From Alphaproteobacteria bacterium (GTDB lineage Bacteria; Pseudomonadota; Alphaproteobacteria; Acetobacterales; Acetobacteraceae), in the NCBI GenBank assembly GCA_013298245.1, contig JAAFHD010000206.1, positions 582-6,705 on the forward strand: a stretch of 6,124 nucleotides of DNA, in the 5' to 3' direction. A program made the position numbers and the translations under genes. Positions 1 to 5,689 of the stretch are shown here, piece after piece. Positions within the stretch are counted from its first letter, which is position 1. Every line of letters begins with the position of its first letter. The notes beneath the pieces are model-generated. The model did not search any database and was not told where the DNA came from. It worked only from the letters and a program-made list of their open reading frames with translations.

Positions 1-97
1 CACGGCGTCCATCAGGGCAGGGCGCGAGCGGGGGGCACTGGCGACTCCACGGGGGAGGGAATCGGTTACCGGGACAGCGCGCCGCTGTCCAATCCTC
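1..97. other. Upstream region of the AraC-type regulator; no assigned gene
   Basis: This short stretch holds no gene I can support. A minus-strand ATG at 12-10 would read Met-Asp-Ala-Val before leaving the window, so a divergent gene may start here. Such an arrangement is common next to AraC regulators, but four codons cannot identify a product, and no Shine-Dalgarno precedes that ATG. I see no convincing -35/-10 pair. If there is an operator for the regulator, it should lie here. Confidence 0.25.
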
Positions 98-967
98 ATG
101 GCGTTGACGAGGGCAGTTGCCGCCCGGCAGTCTTGGGGTGTCGCGGGATATGGGGATAGCGATTTGGCGGAAGACCGGCACGAAGCGCGCATTGCCACCA
201 CGCCGCTGCCTGGCGTTCTGGCGGTTGGCCTGACCTCCAATCGGCATTTTCCGCGCCATAGCCACGCCGAGTTCGGCATCGGTGTCATTACCGCGGGCGC
301 ACAACGGTCCTGGAGCGGACGCGGCATGGTCGAATCCCTCATGGGTGATGTCATCACCGTGAACGCCGGTGAGGTGCATGACGGCCTGCCGAAGAGTGGC
401 GCTGCCCGAAGCTGGCGCATGCTGTATGTCCCGGCGGCGGCGCTGGACGCTGCCACCGAGGATGATGTGACGACCCGGTTCGAGTTCCAGGCGCCAAGCG
501 CGCGGGACGACCGCATGAAGGCCCTGTTCGAGCATGCGGATGCCGCGCGGGGCGCCTCGACGGACCTGGCATTCGAAGCTGCACTGCTGCGGCTGCTGTC
601 AGCTGCGCGGCAGGCGCGCCCCCGCGCGCGGACCCTACAATCCGCGCCAACCGCGATCGGGCGCGCGCGCGAGCTGATGGATGATGCGCCGGCCCACGCC
701 TGGACCTTGGCTGACCTGGCCGCGATCGCCGGCTTGAGCCGATTTCAGTTGCTGCGCAGCTTCGCCTGTGAAACCGGCCTGACGCCCCATGCCTATCTGG
801 TGCAGCGCCGCGTGCGGCTCGCGCGTGACCTGATCGGCGGCGGTGCCGGCCTGGCGGATGCGGCCATGCAAGCGGGCTTCGCCGACCAGAGCCACATGAC
901 ACGTGCTTTCCTGCGGCAATACGGCTTCACGCCGGGGCGTTTCAGCGCCCTTGGCCGGAGCCACTGA
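98..967 (+). CDS. AraC-family transcriptional regulator with N-terminal cupin domain
   Basis: Predicted cytoplasmic DNA-binding regulator of 289 aa, the usual length for this family. Residues about 40-115 look like the AraC ligand-binding cupin: the HFPRHSHAEF segment supplies His50, His54 and His56, and the NAGEVHDG segment carries His94. Residues about 185-283 form the AraC/XylS DNA-binding domain. Its first helix-turn-helix is about 203-225 (TLADLAAIAGLSRFQLLRSF) and its second about 251-273 (LADAAMQAGFADQSHMTRAF), ending in the family signature QYGFTPGRF. The ligand is unknown. The start is uncertain: the ATG at 98 has no Shine-Dalgarno, and the first 30 or so residues precede any recognisable domain, so a later start (for example TTG at 164) is possible. 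The methyltransferase gene follows on the same strand after 76 nt and may be its target or cotranscribed with it; that link is inference. Confidence 0.93.
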   Translation: MALTRAVAARQSWGVAGYGDSDLAEDRHEARIATTPLPGVLAVGLTSNRHFPRHSHAEFGIGVITAGAQRSWSGRGMVESLMGDVITVNAGEVHDGLPKSGAARSWRMLYVPAAALDAATEDDVTTRFEFQAPSARDDRMKALFEHADAARGASTDLAFEAALLRLLSAARQARPRARTLQSAPTAIGRARELMDDAPAHAWTLADLAAIAGLSRFQLLRSFACETGLTPHAYLVQRRVRLARDLIGGGAGLADAAMQAGFADQSHMTRAFLRQYGFTPGRFSALGRSH

Positions 968-983
968 AGGCCCGCAATTCCAT

Positions 984-1031
984 TCAAGAGCGGCACCGCC
1001 CGGCATGGCATGGGATGGCAACCGCCCTTGA
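984..1031 (+). promoter_or_regulatory. Imperfect inverted repeat in the regulator-methyltransferase spacer
   Basis: TCAAGAGCGG at 984-993 can pair with CCGCCCTTGA at 1022-1031, giving nine of ten matched positions with a loop of 28 nt. The right arm ends two bases before the Shine-Dalgarno of the methyltransferase gene. It could be an mRNA hairpin affecting translation or a DNA operator. There is no T-run after it, so it is not a standard intrinsic terminator. With a loop this long it may also be chance in high-GC DNA. Confidence 0.25.
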
Positions 1032-1032
1032 G

Positions 1033-1038
1033 AAGGAG
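1033..1038 (+). promoter_or_regulatory. Shine-Dalgarno of the methyltransferase gene
   Basis: AAGGAG lies five bases before the ATG at 1044. It is the strongest ribosome binding site in the window and fixes that start codon over a nearby ATG at 1015 in another frame. Confidence 0.8.
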
Positions 1039-1043
1039 CCGCG

Positions 1044-1850
1044 ATGGCCGACTATGTGCATGGTTACGACGAGCAAGAGCGTCGTCGGCTTTCAGACCAG
1101 GCGGCAACCCTGGCTGAATTGCTGCACGCCGATACCTGCTTCGCCGCCAGCAGCAGCGTGCTTGAGGCCGGCTGCGGGACAGGCGCTCAGACCTTGATCG
1201 TGGCACAGCAAAACCCTGGCGCAACCTTCACCGCGGTCGACATCTCCGCAGCATCGCTGGGCGTTGCCCAGGAGGCATGTCAGCGGGCCGGGATCAGGAA
1301 TGTGACCTTCCAGCAGGCCGATCTGCTGGCCATCAACTTCGCACCCGCCAGCTTCGATCATGTCGTGGTCTGCTTCGTGCTGGAGCATCTGCCCGAACCG
1401 GACCGCGTGCTGCATGTCTTGAAGGGGCTGCTGCGCCCGGGCGGGTCCATCACCGTCATAGAAGGCGACCATGGCTCGACCCTCATGCATCCTGACAGCG
1501 TGCTGGCGCGAAGGGTGATCCAGTGCCAGGTCGCGCTACAGGCCCGCGCCGGTGGGGATGCCCATATCGGGCGGCGGCTGTTTCCCTTGCTGGCCGGCGC
1601 GGGGTTTTCCCGTGATCAGATCAGCGTGTCGCCGCGCATGGTCTATGTCGATGGCAGCAAGCCCGACTGGATTGAGGGCTTCACCCGCAACACCTTCACC
1701 GCAATGATCCGGGGCGTGCGTGAGAAGGCAGTCGCGGCCGGCCTGATCACGGCCGCCGAATTCGACCAGGGCATCGAAGAGCTGCTGCGCACGGCCGAGG
1801 CTGACGGCGTCTTCGGCTATACCTTTTTCAAGGCAGTGGCGCGCGCGTGA
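1044..1850 (+). CDS. Class I SAM-dependent methyltransferase
   Basis: Predicted cytosolic methyltransferase of 268 aa; the methyl acceptor is not identifiable. The Rossmann-fold motifs are in order. Motif I, VLEAGCGTG (39-47), is the SAM-binding glycine loop. Then come motif II, AVDIS (64-68), the QADLL segment (91-95), and motif IV, VCFVLEHLPEPDRVL (109-123). The typical LRPGG turn (130-134) leads into TVIEGDHGS. The C-terminal part (about 170-268), including IGRRLFPLL, SPRMVYVDGS and the closing GYTFFKAVA, is characteristic of a recurring bacterial family annotated only as methyltransferase (Methyltransf_11/25-like core). The start is well supported by AAGGAG. The gene follows an AraC-type regulator and converges on the asparaginase gene 34 nt away. 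A small-molecule substrate is more likely than rRNA or protein, but that is inference. Confidence 0.92.
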   Translation: MADYVHGYDEQERRRLSDQAATLAELLHADTCFAASSSVLEAGCGTGAQTLIVAQQNPGATFTAVDISAASLGVAQEACQRAGIRNVTFQQADLLAINFAPASFDHVVVCFVLEHLPEPDRVLHVLKGLLRPGGSITVIEGDHGSTLMHPDSVLARRVIQCQVALQARAGGDAHIGRRLFPLLAGAGFSRDQISVSPRMVYVDGSKPDWIEGFTRNTFTAMIRGVREKAVAAGLITAAEFDQGIEELLRTAEADGVFGYTFFKAVARA

Positions 1851-1877
1851 AACGCCGCCGGCATGGCAGTGGCGCGC
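1832..1877 (+). repeat. 13-nt direct repeat across the methyltransferase stop codon
   Basis: GGCAGTGGCGCGC occurs at 1832-1844, inside the last codons of the methyltransferase gene, and again at 1865-1877 in the short spacer before the asparaginase stop. The copies are exactly 33 nt apart. Reading past the stop in the same frame, the second copy again encodes Ala-Val-Ala-Arg. This suggests either a small local duplication that moved the gene's end or GC-rich simple sequence. The rest of the spacer (1851-1884) shows no T-tailed hairpin for either convergent gene. Confidence 0.5.
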
Positions 1878-1884
1878 TGGGCAC

Positions 1885-2892
1885 TTATGCGATGAGCGCG
1901 CCGGCCGGGCGGATATCGCCCACATGGATGCCGTTCCAGTTGGTCAGGCGTGGTGTGGTCAGTGGGGCCATGGCGGCGGCTTCGCTGGGCGATAGCGGCA
2001 GGAAGCGGCGGATGATGGCGGCCAGCATCACCTCGGCCGCGCGGGTCGCGCCGTCATCGCATTTCAGCGCGATGCCAAGGCCGAGCGCGGGCAGGGCGGC
2101 GCAATAGACGCCCTCGGCGCCGACTTTCATGAAGGCGCGGGGGCCAAGCGCCTGCATGGCGAGCGTGTCGAAGCGGTCGGTGCCGGCGACGAAGAAGGGG
2201 GCCTCGGCGACGGCGGCCATGATGCGCTGTGCTGCGGCGGCGCGGGCGGGGCCCAGGCCGGTGCCGGTCGCGTAGCGGGCGAAGCCGTGGGCGAGCGCGC
2301 GCAGCGGGATGGCGAAGGTGGGGATGGAGCAGCCATCGGTGCCCTGGTGGGCGGCGCCCAACGGGTGGGCGCAGATGTCTTCGACCGCGGCGGTGACCAG
2401 GCGCATGGTGGGGTGGCTGGCCTGGATATAGCCGCGCGGGTTTTTGTCTGTCGCGCAGGCCACGCAGACGAAGCCTGAGTGTTTGCCGGAGCAGTTGTTG
2501 TGCAGCGCGCTGGGCGACAGGCCGGCGCGGTAGAGTGGCGCCTGGGCGCCGCCGCGCATGGGCATTTGCGCGCCGCATTCCAACGCGCCCACGTCCAGCC
2601 CGGCCTTGGCCAGCATGCCGGCCGCCGTGGCGACATGCGCTTCCTCGCCGTTGTGGGAGGCGCAGGCCAGCGCGATTTCGGGCGCGGTCAGGGCGAAGCG
2701 GTCGGCCGCGCCGGTTTCGATCAGCGGCAGCGCCTGCAGCGCCTTGATGGCGGAACGCGGGAAGATGGGGCGGTCGATATCGCCCAGGGACAGCGCGACC
2801 GCGCCGTCGGCGTCGATGACCGCGATGGCGCCCGCATGGGCGGATTCGACGATGCCGCCGCGGGTGACTTCGACCAGGATGGGGTTGGACAT
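1885..2892 (-). CDS. L-asparaginase, Rhizobium etli type (asparaginase II family)
   Basis: Hydrolyses L-asparagine to aspartate and ammonia. The 335-aa protein matches the R. etli-type asparaginase family, which is unrelated to the E. coli AnsA/AnsB enzymes. Landmarks known from the R. etli enzyme are visible, each shifted by about one residue: RSAIK with Ser47 and Lys50, CASHNGE with Ser79, NNCSGKHSG with Cys134 and Lys137, and DGCSIPTF with Cys188. Cys134, Lys137 and Cys188 correspond to the zinc-site residues, and Ser47/Ser79 to the catalytic serines. Lys256 in KVGAEGVYC is probably the further conserved lysine. No signal peptide is seen, so it should act in the cytoplasm. The open frame extends upstream to 3330, but the ATG at 2892 is chosen because GGAG lies five bases before it and the family begins with the PILVEVTRGGIVES segment. 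It lies 13 nt after the exported-protein gene on the same strand, so the two are probably cotranscribed. Confidence 0.95.
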   Translation of the reverse strand: MSNPILVEVTRGGIVESAHAGAIAVIDADGAVALSLGDIDRPIFPRSAIKALQALPLIETGAADRFALTAPEIALACASHNGEEAHVATAAGMLAKAGLDVGALECGAQMPMRGGAQAPLYRAGLSPSALHNNCSGKHSGFVCVACATDKNPRGYIQASHPTMRLVTAAVEDICAHPLGAAHQGTDGCSIPTFAIPLRALAHGFARYATGTGLGPARAAAAQRIMAAVAEAPFFVAGTDRFDTLAMQALGPRAFMKVGAEGVYCAALPALGLGIALKCDDGATRAAEVMLAAIIRRFLPLSPSEAAAMAPLTTPRLTNWNGIHVGDIRPAGALIA

Positions 2893-2897
2893 GCGGG

Positions 2898-2901
2898 CTC
2901 C
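2898..2901 (-). promoter_or_regulatory. Shine-Dalgarno deciding the asparaginase start
   Basis: On the minus strand GGAG is followed by five bases and then the ATG at 2892. It sits inside the 13-nt gap after the upstream gene's TGA, which fits translation from a shared transcript. Confidence 0.7.
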
Positions 2902-2905
2902 GGGA

Positions 2906-3568
2906 TCAGGGCGGGACGGACAGGCCGACATTATAGAGGCCGGTCTCGTCGAAGGGGGCGGCGCGCAGGTCGGTGCGTGGCGCCAGCGCGAGCCACGGGG
3001 CCAGGGCCGCGCGCGCGGCATCCATCCGGCGTTGCGGTTCTGAAGCACCAGGCGGGCTGGCGGGCGCGGCCAGCACGCCCGCACCTGACCAGGTGAGCGG
3101 GGTGCGCCATTCGGCGGTGGCCTGGCGGAAGCGGTTGCGGATGGACAGGCGCAGCCCGTCCTGCGCGGCTTCCAGCCGGCCCGTGGTTTCGCGGATGGCG
3201 CGCGGGTCACCGGCATCATGCGAACGCAGGGTTTCGATGCCCAGCACGCGGGCCTGGCCAGCGTCATCGAAGCCCAGCACGGCGGCCAGGCGCTGAGAGA
3301 CGCCGGTGCCGCGCTGGCCCTCGAAGCCAACCAGGATCAGGTCGCGGCCGGCGGCGCGCAGGCGGGTCTCGATGCGGGCCTGGCCGTACCAGCTGGGGAA
3401 TTGGAATGGCGCGTCGCCGAGCCGGACGGTGAAGACCTGGCCGTCCAGCGCGGCGCTGACGGTGATGGGCGCGCGGCCAGGCAGCGGCACCAGGCGGCGC
3501 TCATGCGTGTTGGCGAGGGCGGGCGTGGCGAGGATGGCGCCAAGGGCAGCGCGGCGGGCGATCGGCAT
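2906..3568 (-). CDS. Exported protein of unknown function, asparaginase-linked
   Basis: I do not recognise the family. The 220-aa product begins with a short signal peptide: two arginines at 5-6, a hydrophobic stretch about 8-16, and a likely cleavage site after ALA at 17-19. The ARRAALGAIL pattern resembles twin-arginine signals of this group, but the motif is incomplete and Sec export is possible. The mature part (about 200 aa, no cysteines) alternates short polar and hydrophobic stretches to about residue 165, suggesting beta structure (for example FTVRLGDAPFQFPSWYG, 46-62, and LILVGFEGQRGTGVS, 77-91). A proline/alanine-rich linker and an alanine-rich helix (about 180-195) follow. A soluble periplasmic protein is the best reading. 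The start is uncertain: the ATG at 3568 has no Shine-Dalgarno. In-frame ATGs at 3628 and 3643 exist, but they would put 20-25 untypical residues before the signal. It lies 13 nt upstream of the asparaginase gene, so the two are probably one operon. Confidence 0.75.
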   Translation of the reverse strand: MPIARRAALGAILATPALANTHERRLVPLPGRAPITVSAALDGQVFTVRLGDAPFQFPSWYGQARIETRLRAAGRDLILVGFEGQRGTGVSQRLAAVLGFDDAGQARVLGIETLRSHDAGDPRAIRETTGRLEAAQDGLRLSIRNRFRQATAEWRTPLTWSGAGVLAAPASPPGASEPQRRMDAARAALAPWLALAPRTDLRAAPFDETGLYNVGLSVPP

Positions 3569-3604
3569 GGCGTGATTGTGGGGTGCGGGGGTTTGGGTGC
3601 AAAG

Positions 3605-3680
3605 GCCTGTCCACAGGGTTTTCCCCATGTGCGTATTTTCCATAATATATCTTATGCGATATCGAGACCTGTGGAAATGG
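3605..3680. promoter_or_regulatory. AT-rich promoter/operator island between divergent genes
   Basis: Within the 327-nt spacer between the exported-protein gene and mazG, bases about 3631-3662 are strikingly AT-rich against the GC-rich surroundings. CATAAT at 3641-3646 is a near-consensus -10 for the plus strand. TATATT, read on the minus strand at 3649-3644, could serve the other direction. Neither has a good -35. CATAA and TTATG at 3641-3645 and 3652-3656 form a 16-bp dyad. An 8-bp perfect inverted repeat, TCCACAGG at 3610-3617 and CCTGTGGA at 3668-3675, frames the island. If the plus-strand promoter is real, mazG has a leader of roughly 240 nt that includes the tandem repeat downstream. 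Confidence 0.45.
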
Positions 3681-3754
3681 CGGTTTTCCGCGGGTCTGCG
3701 GGCCGGCGACAAAACCCCTGCCCTGACGCCCCTTTGTCGGGCGACGACATATCG

Positions 3755-3849
3755 CCGACAAGACCTGCGTCGGCGCCCGACATGACATGGGTCGTGGACC
3801 GACAAGACCTGCGTCGGGCGACGACGCGACCTGCGTCGGTTGGCGACGT
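3755..3849. repeat. Degenerate 22-nt tandem repeat upstream of mazG
   Basis: Four 22-nt units start at 3762, 3784, 3806 and 3828. The core GACCTGCGTCGG is exact in units one, three and four and matches 9 of 12 positions in unit two. CGAC recurs in perfect 22-nt register at 3756, 3778, 3800, 3822 and 3844. The 19-mer CCGACAAGACCTGCGTCGG is present twice exactly (3755-3773 and 3799-3817). Its CCGAC and GTCGG ends can pair into a 5-bp stem with a 9-nt loop. GTCGGGCGACGAC also occurs twice (3736-3748 and 3813-3825), 77 nt apart. Twenty-two is not a multiple of three, so this is not a protein repeat. It lies 46 nt before the mazG ATG. The function is unknown; it may be a regulatory array or a member of a dispersed intergenic repeat family. 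Confidence 0.8.
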
Positions 3850-3895
3850 GCGTGGATTTGTTGACCGGCCAGGCGGGCCGCGCCACACGGGACGC

Positions 3896-4687
3896 ATGCC
3901 CCCCGAGACCCCCCTCGACCGCCTGATCGCGGTCATGGCCGCGCTGCGTGACCCTGCCACCGGCTGCCCCTGGGACCAGGTGCAGGATTTTGCGTCGATC
4001 GCGCCCTATACCATTGAAGAAGCTTACGAAGTGGCGGACGCGATCGCGCGCGGGCCGGAGCCGGCGGCGCTGCAGGATGAGCTGGGCGATCTGCTGTTGC
4101 AGGTGGTCTATCACGCACGAATGGCCGAGGAGCGCGGCTGGTTTGCCTTCCAGGATGTGGCGCAGGGCATCACCGACAAGATGATCCGCCGGCATCCGCA
4201 TGTGTTTGGCGATGCGGCGGCGCGGGATGCGGGGGCGCAGACGGCGGCGTGGGAGGCGCAGAAGGCCTCGGAACGCGCGCAGCGTGCGGAAACTGGCGTT
4301 TTGGCTGGGATTCCGGTGGGGCTCCCTGCCCTGACCCGGGCTGCCAAATTGACCAGGCGGGCGGCGCGTGTGGGGTTTGATTGGCCGGATGCGGCCGCGG
4401 TTTTGGACAAGCTGGAGGAAGAAGCGGCCGAATTGCGCGCGGAATTGCCGGATGCGCGGCCGGAGCGGCTGGCGGATGAGCTGGGCGACCTGCTGTTCGT
4501 GCTGGCGAACCTGGCGCGGAAGCTCGAGCTGGACCCCGAAGCCGTGCTGCGCGGGGCGAATGAGAAGTTCACCCGGCGCTTCAACAGCATTGAGCAAGCG
4601 CTTGCTTCTGAAGGAAGAACGCCGGCGGAGGCGACGCTGGAGGAGATGGAAGCGGCCTGGCAGGCGGCCAAGCGCGCTGGGCTGTAA
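3896..4687 (+). CDS. mazG: Nucleoside triphosphate pyrophosphohydrolase MazG
   Basis: Hydrolyses (d)NTPs to the monophosphate and pyrophosphate, removing aberrant nucleotides and, in E. coli, tempering ppGpp signalling. The 263-aa length equals the usual two-domain proteobacterial form. The N-terminal domain shows GCPWDQVQ (23-30), then the metal-binding EEAYE (41-45) and DELGD (61-65). The C-terminal domain repeats the pattern with LEEEAAEL (173-180) and DELGD (194-198), so both EExxE...ExxD sites look intact. RRHPHVFGD (98-106) and the NEKFTRRF segment (222-229) are also typical. The ATG at 3896 is chosen because the family starts close before the LDRLIAVMAALRDP segment. The open frame runs back to 3218 only because of GC-rich sequence. 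There is no strong Shine-Dalgarno. The gene stands alone on its strand and converges on pirin. No mazE or mazF is adjacent. Confidence 0.96.
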   Translation: MPPETPLDRLIAVMAALRDPATGCPWDQVQDFASIAPYTIEEAYEVADAIARGPEPAALQDELGDLLLQVVYHARMAEERGWFAFQDVAQGITDKMIRRHPHVFGDAAARDAGAQTAAWEAQKASERAQRAETGVLAGIPVGLPALTRAAKLTRRAARVGFDWPDAAAVLDKLEEEAAELRAELPDARPERLADELGDLLFVLANLARKLELDPEAVLRGANEKFTRRFNSIEQALASEGRTPAEATLEEMEAAWQAAKRAGL

Positions 4688-4696
4688 AGGCTTTAC
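4684..4696. terminator. Short palindrome at the mazG stop codon
   Basis: GTAAAGGCTTTAC contains the mazG TAA and is a perfect inverted repeat (six-base arms around one G). As RNA it would give five pairs and a GGC loop. The T-rich bases that follow start only about 15 nt later (from about 4709), so termination here is possible but weakly supported. Confidence 0.25.
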
Positions 4697-4751
4697 CAGG
4701 CGCCGGGAACGGATGGATTCGTTTTGTTCTGGTTGGGGTTTGGCGATTCGG

Positions 4752-4792
4752 GGAAGATTTACCTTTTATCGGGCAAAGGTATAAATTCTTCC
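4752..4792. terminator. Imperfect hairpin at the pirin 3' end, between convergent genes
   Basis: Bases 4752-4766 pair with 4775-4792. Six outer pairs (GGAAGA with TCTTCC), three middle and six inner pairs (ACCTTT with AAAGGT) are separated by one-base and two-base bulges, closing an eight-base loop at 4767-4774. The hairpin spans the last codons and the stop of the pirin gene and is symmetric enough to act on transcripts from either side. No clear U-run follows on either strand, so it may be a 3' stability element or a weak bidirectional terminator rather than a classical one. Confidence 0.45.
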
Positions 4793-5649
4793 GCGTCGCC
4801 AGGCACGGTGGCGAAGCGGCGCGCGGCCCAGTCGGCCTTCGCGGCCTCGATCCGGTCGCGGCTGGAGGACACGAAGTTCCACCAGATGAAGCGCGGGCCA
4901 TCCATGGCAGCACCGCCCAGCAGCATGATGCGCGCGCCCTGCGGGCCGGCCTGGATGGTGATGTGGTCGCCGGCGCGGAAGACCAGGAGCTGGCCTTCGG
5001 GGAAATCCTGGCCGGCGATCCGCACCGAGCCTTGGCTGATATAGGCGGCGCGTTCCTCGTGCTCGGGGTCCAGCGGGATGCTGGCGTGGGGTGCGAGCGT
5101 CGCGTCGGCGTAGAGCGTGGGGTGGTGGGTTTCGACTGGCGCGGCCGCACCCCAGCCGGTGCCGGCGACCAGGTGGATGCGAAAGCCCGTGTCACCCAGC
5201 ATGGGCAGGGTTGCGGCCGGGTGGTGGGCGAAGCTGGGGGCGCGTTCTTCTTCCGCGCGCGGGAGGGCGAGCCATGCTTGCAGGCCGTGCAGCTGGCGGG
5301 GCTGGGCCAGGGCCACAGGGTCTTCGCGTTCGGAATGGACGATGCCGGCCCCGGCGGTCATCCAGTTGACGGCGCCGGGGGTGATGGGCTGGCGGATGCC
5401 CAAGGAGTCGCGGTGGAGGATTTCGCCCTCGTACAGATAGGTGAGCGTGGAGAGGCCGATATGCGGGTGGGGGCGGACATCGACGCCCTGGCCGGGGGTG
5501 AAGGCGGCGGGGCCCATCTGGTCGAGGAAGATGAAGGGGCCGACCATCTGGCGGGCGGCGGCCGGTAGCGCGCGGCGGACGGTGAAGCCGCCGAGGTCAT
5601 GGGCGCGGGGGATGATCTGGGTGGTGATCTGCGGGGGGAGGAGGTTCAT
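4759..5649 (-). CDS. Pirin family protein
   Basis: A 296-aa bicupin of the pirin family, the usual bacterial length. The N-terminal cupin carries the diagnostic RPHPHIGLSTLTYLYEGEI segment and the NWMTAGAGIVHSER segment. They provide the four metal ligands, His61, His63, His105 and Glu107, equivalent to His56, His58, His101 and Glu103 of human pirin. The second, C-terminal cupin spans about 175-270 (ILDP-like start, then RIAGQDFPEGQLLVFRAGD). Bacterial pirins act in the cytoplasm. Some have quercetin 2,3-dioxygenase activity and others bind metabolic enzymes or act in stress responses; which applies here cannot be told. The start matches the family's typical opening (IIPRAHDLGGFTVRRALP), though no Shine-Dalgarno precedes the ATG. 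It lies 40 nt after the toxin gene on the same strand, so read-through expression is possible. Its 3' end faces mazG. Confidence 0.95.
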   Translation of the reverse strand: MNLLPPQITTQIIPRAHDLGGFTVRRALPAAARQMVGPFIFLDQMGPAAFTPGQGVDVRPHPHIGLSTLTYLYEGEILHRDSLGIRQPITPGAVNWMTAGAGIVHSEREDPVALAQPRQLHGLQAWLALPRAEEERAPSFAHHPAATLPMLGDTGFRIHLVAGTGWGAAAPVETHHPTLYADATLAPHASIPLDPEHEERAAYISQGSVRIAGQDFPEGQLLVFRAGDHITIQAGPQGARIMLLGGAAMDGPRFIWWNFVSSSRDRIEAAKADWAARRFATVPGDAEEFIPLPDKR

Positions 5650-5689
5650 GGGCGGTTAGGTGGGATCGATATGGCCCTTGTGGTAGGCT

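Noticed and set aside
354..1224. Minus-strand frames opposite the AraC regulator
   Set aside because: They are Arg/Pro/Ser-rich with no motifs, while the plus strand has two intact helix-turn-helix segments.
2479..3096. Plus-strand reading frames opposite the asparaginase and exported-protein genes
   Set aside because: They are Gly/Arg/Ala-rich shadows with no domain pattern, while the minus strand encodes recognisable asparaginase motifs.
3605..3680. Replication origin (AT-rich core with DnaA-box-like arms)
   Set aside because: Only two 7-of-9 matches are present, there is no cluster of true boxes, and no origin-linked gene (dnaA, hemE, parAB, gidA) is nearby. An ordinary promoter region explains it better.
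3755..3849. CRISPR array
   Set aside because: The repeat unit is 22 nt with conserved positions throughout and no room for unique 30-nt-class spacers. Units vary at several positions and no cas gene is present.
2906..4597. A 563-residue minus-strand reading frame covering mazG in antisense
   Set aside because: Upstream of 3568 it is low-complexity Arg/Pro-rich translation antisense to clear mazG motifs and crosses the repeat array. Only the part after the signal peptide looks like protein.
3896..4687. MazEF toxin-antitoxin context for mazG
   Set aside because: No mazE or mazF frame lies beside mazG. The toxin-antitoxin pair in the window is of another type and about 1 kb away on the other strand.
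4963..5568. A 201-residue plus-strand frame opposite pirin
   Set aside because: The minus strand carries every pirin signature. The plus-strand frame is compositionally biased antisense translation.
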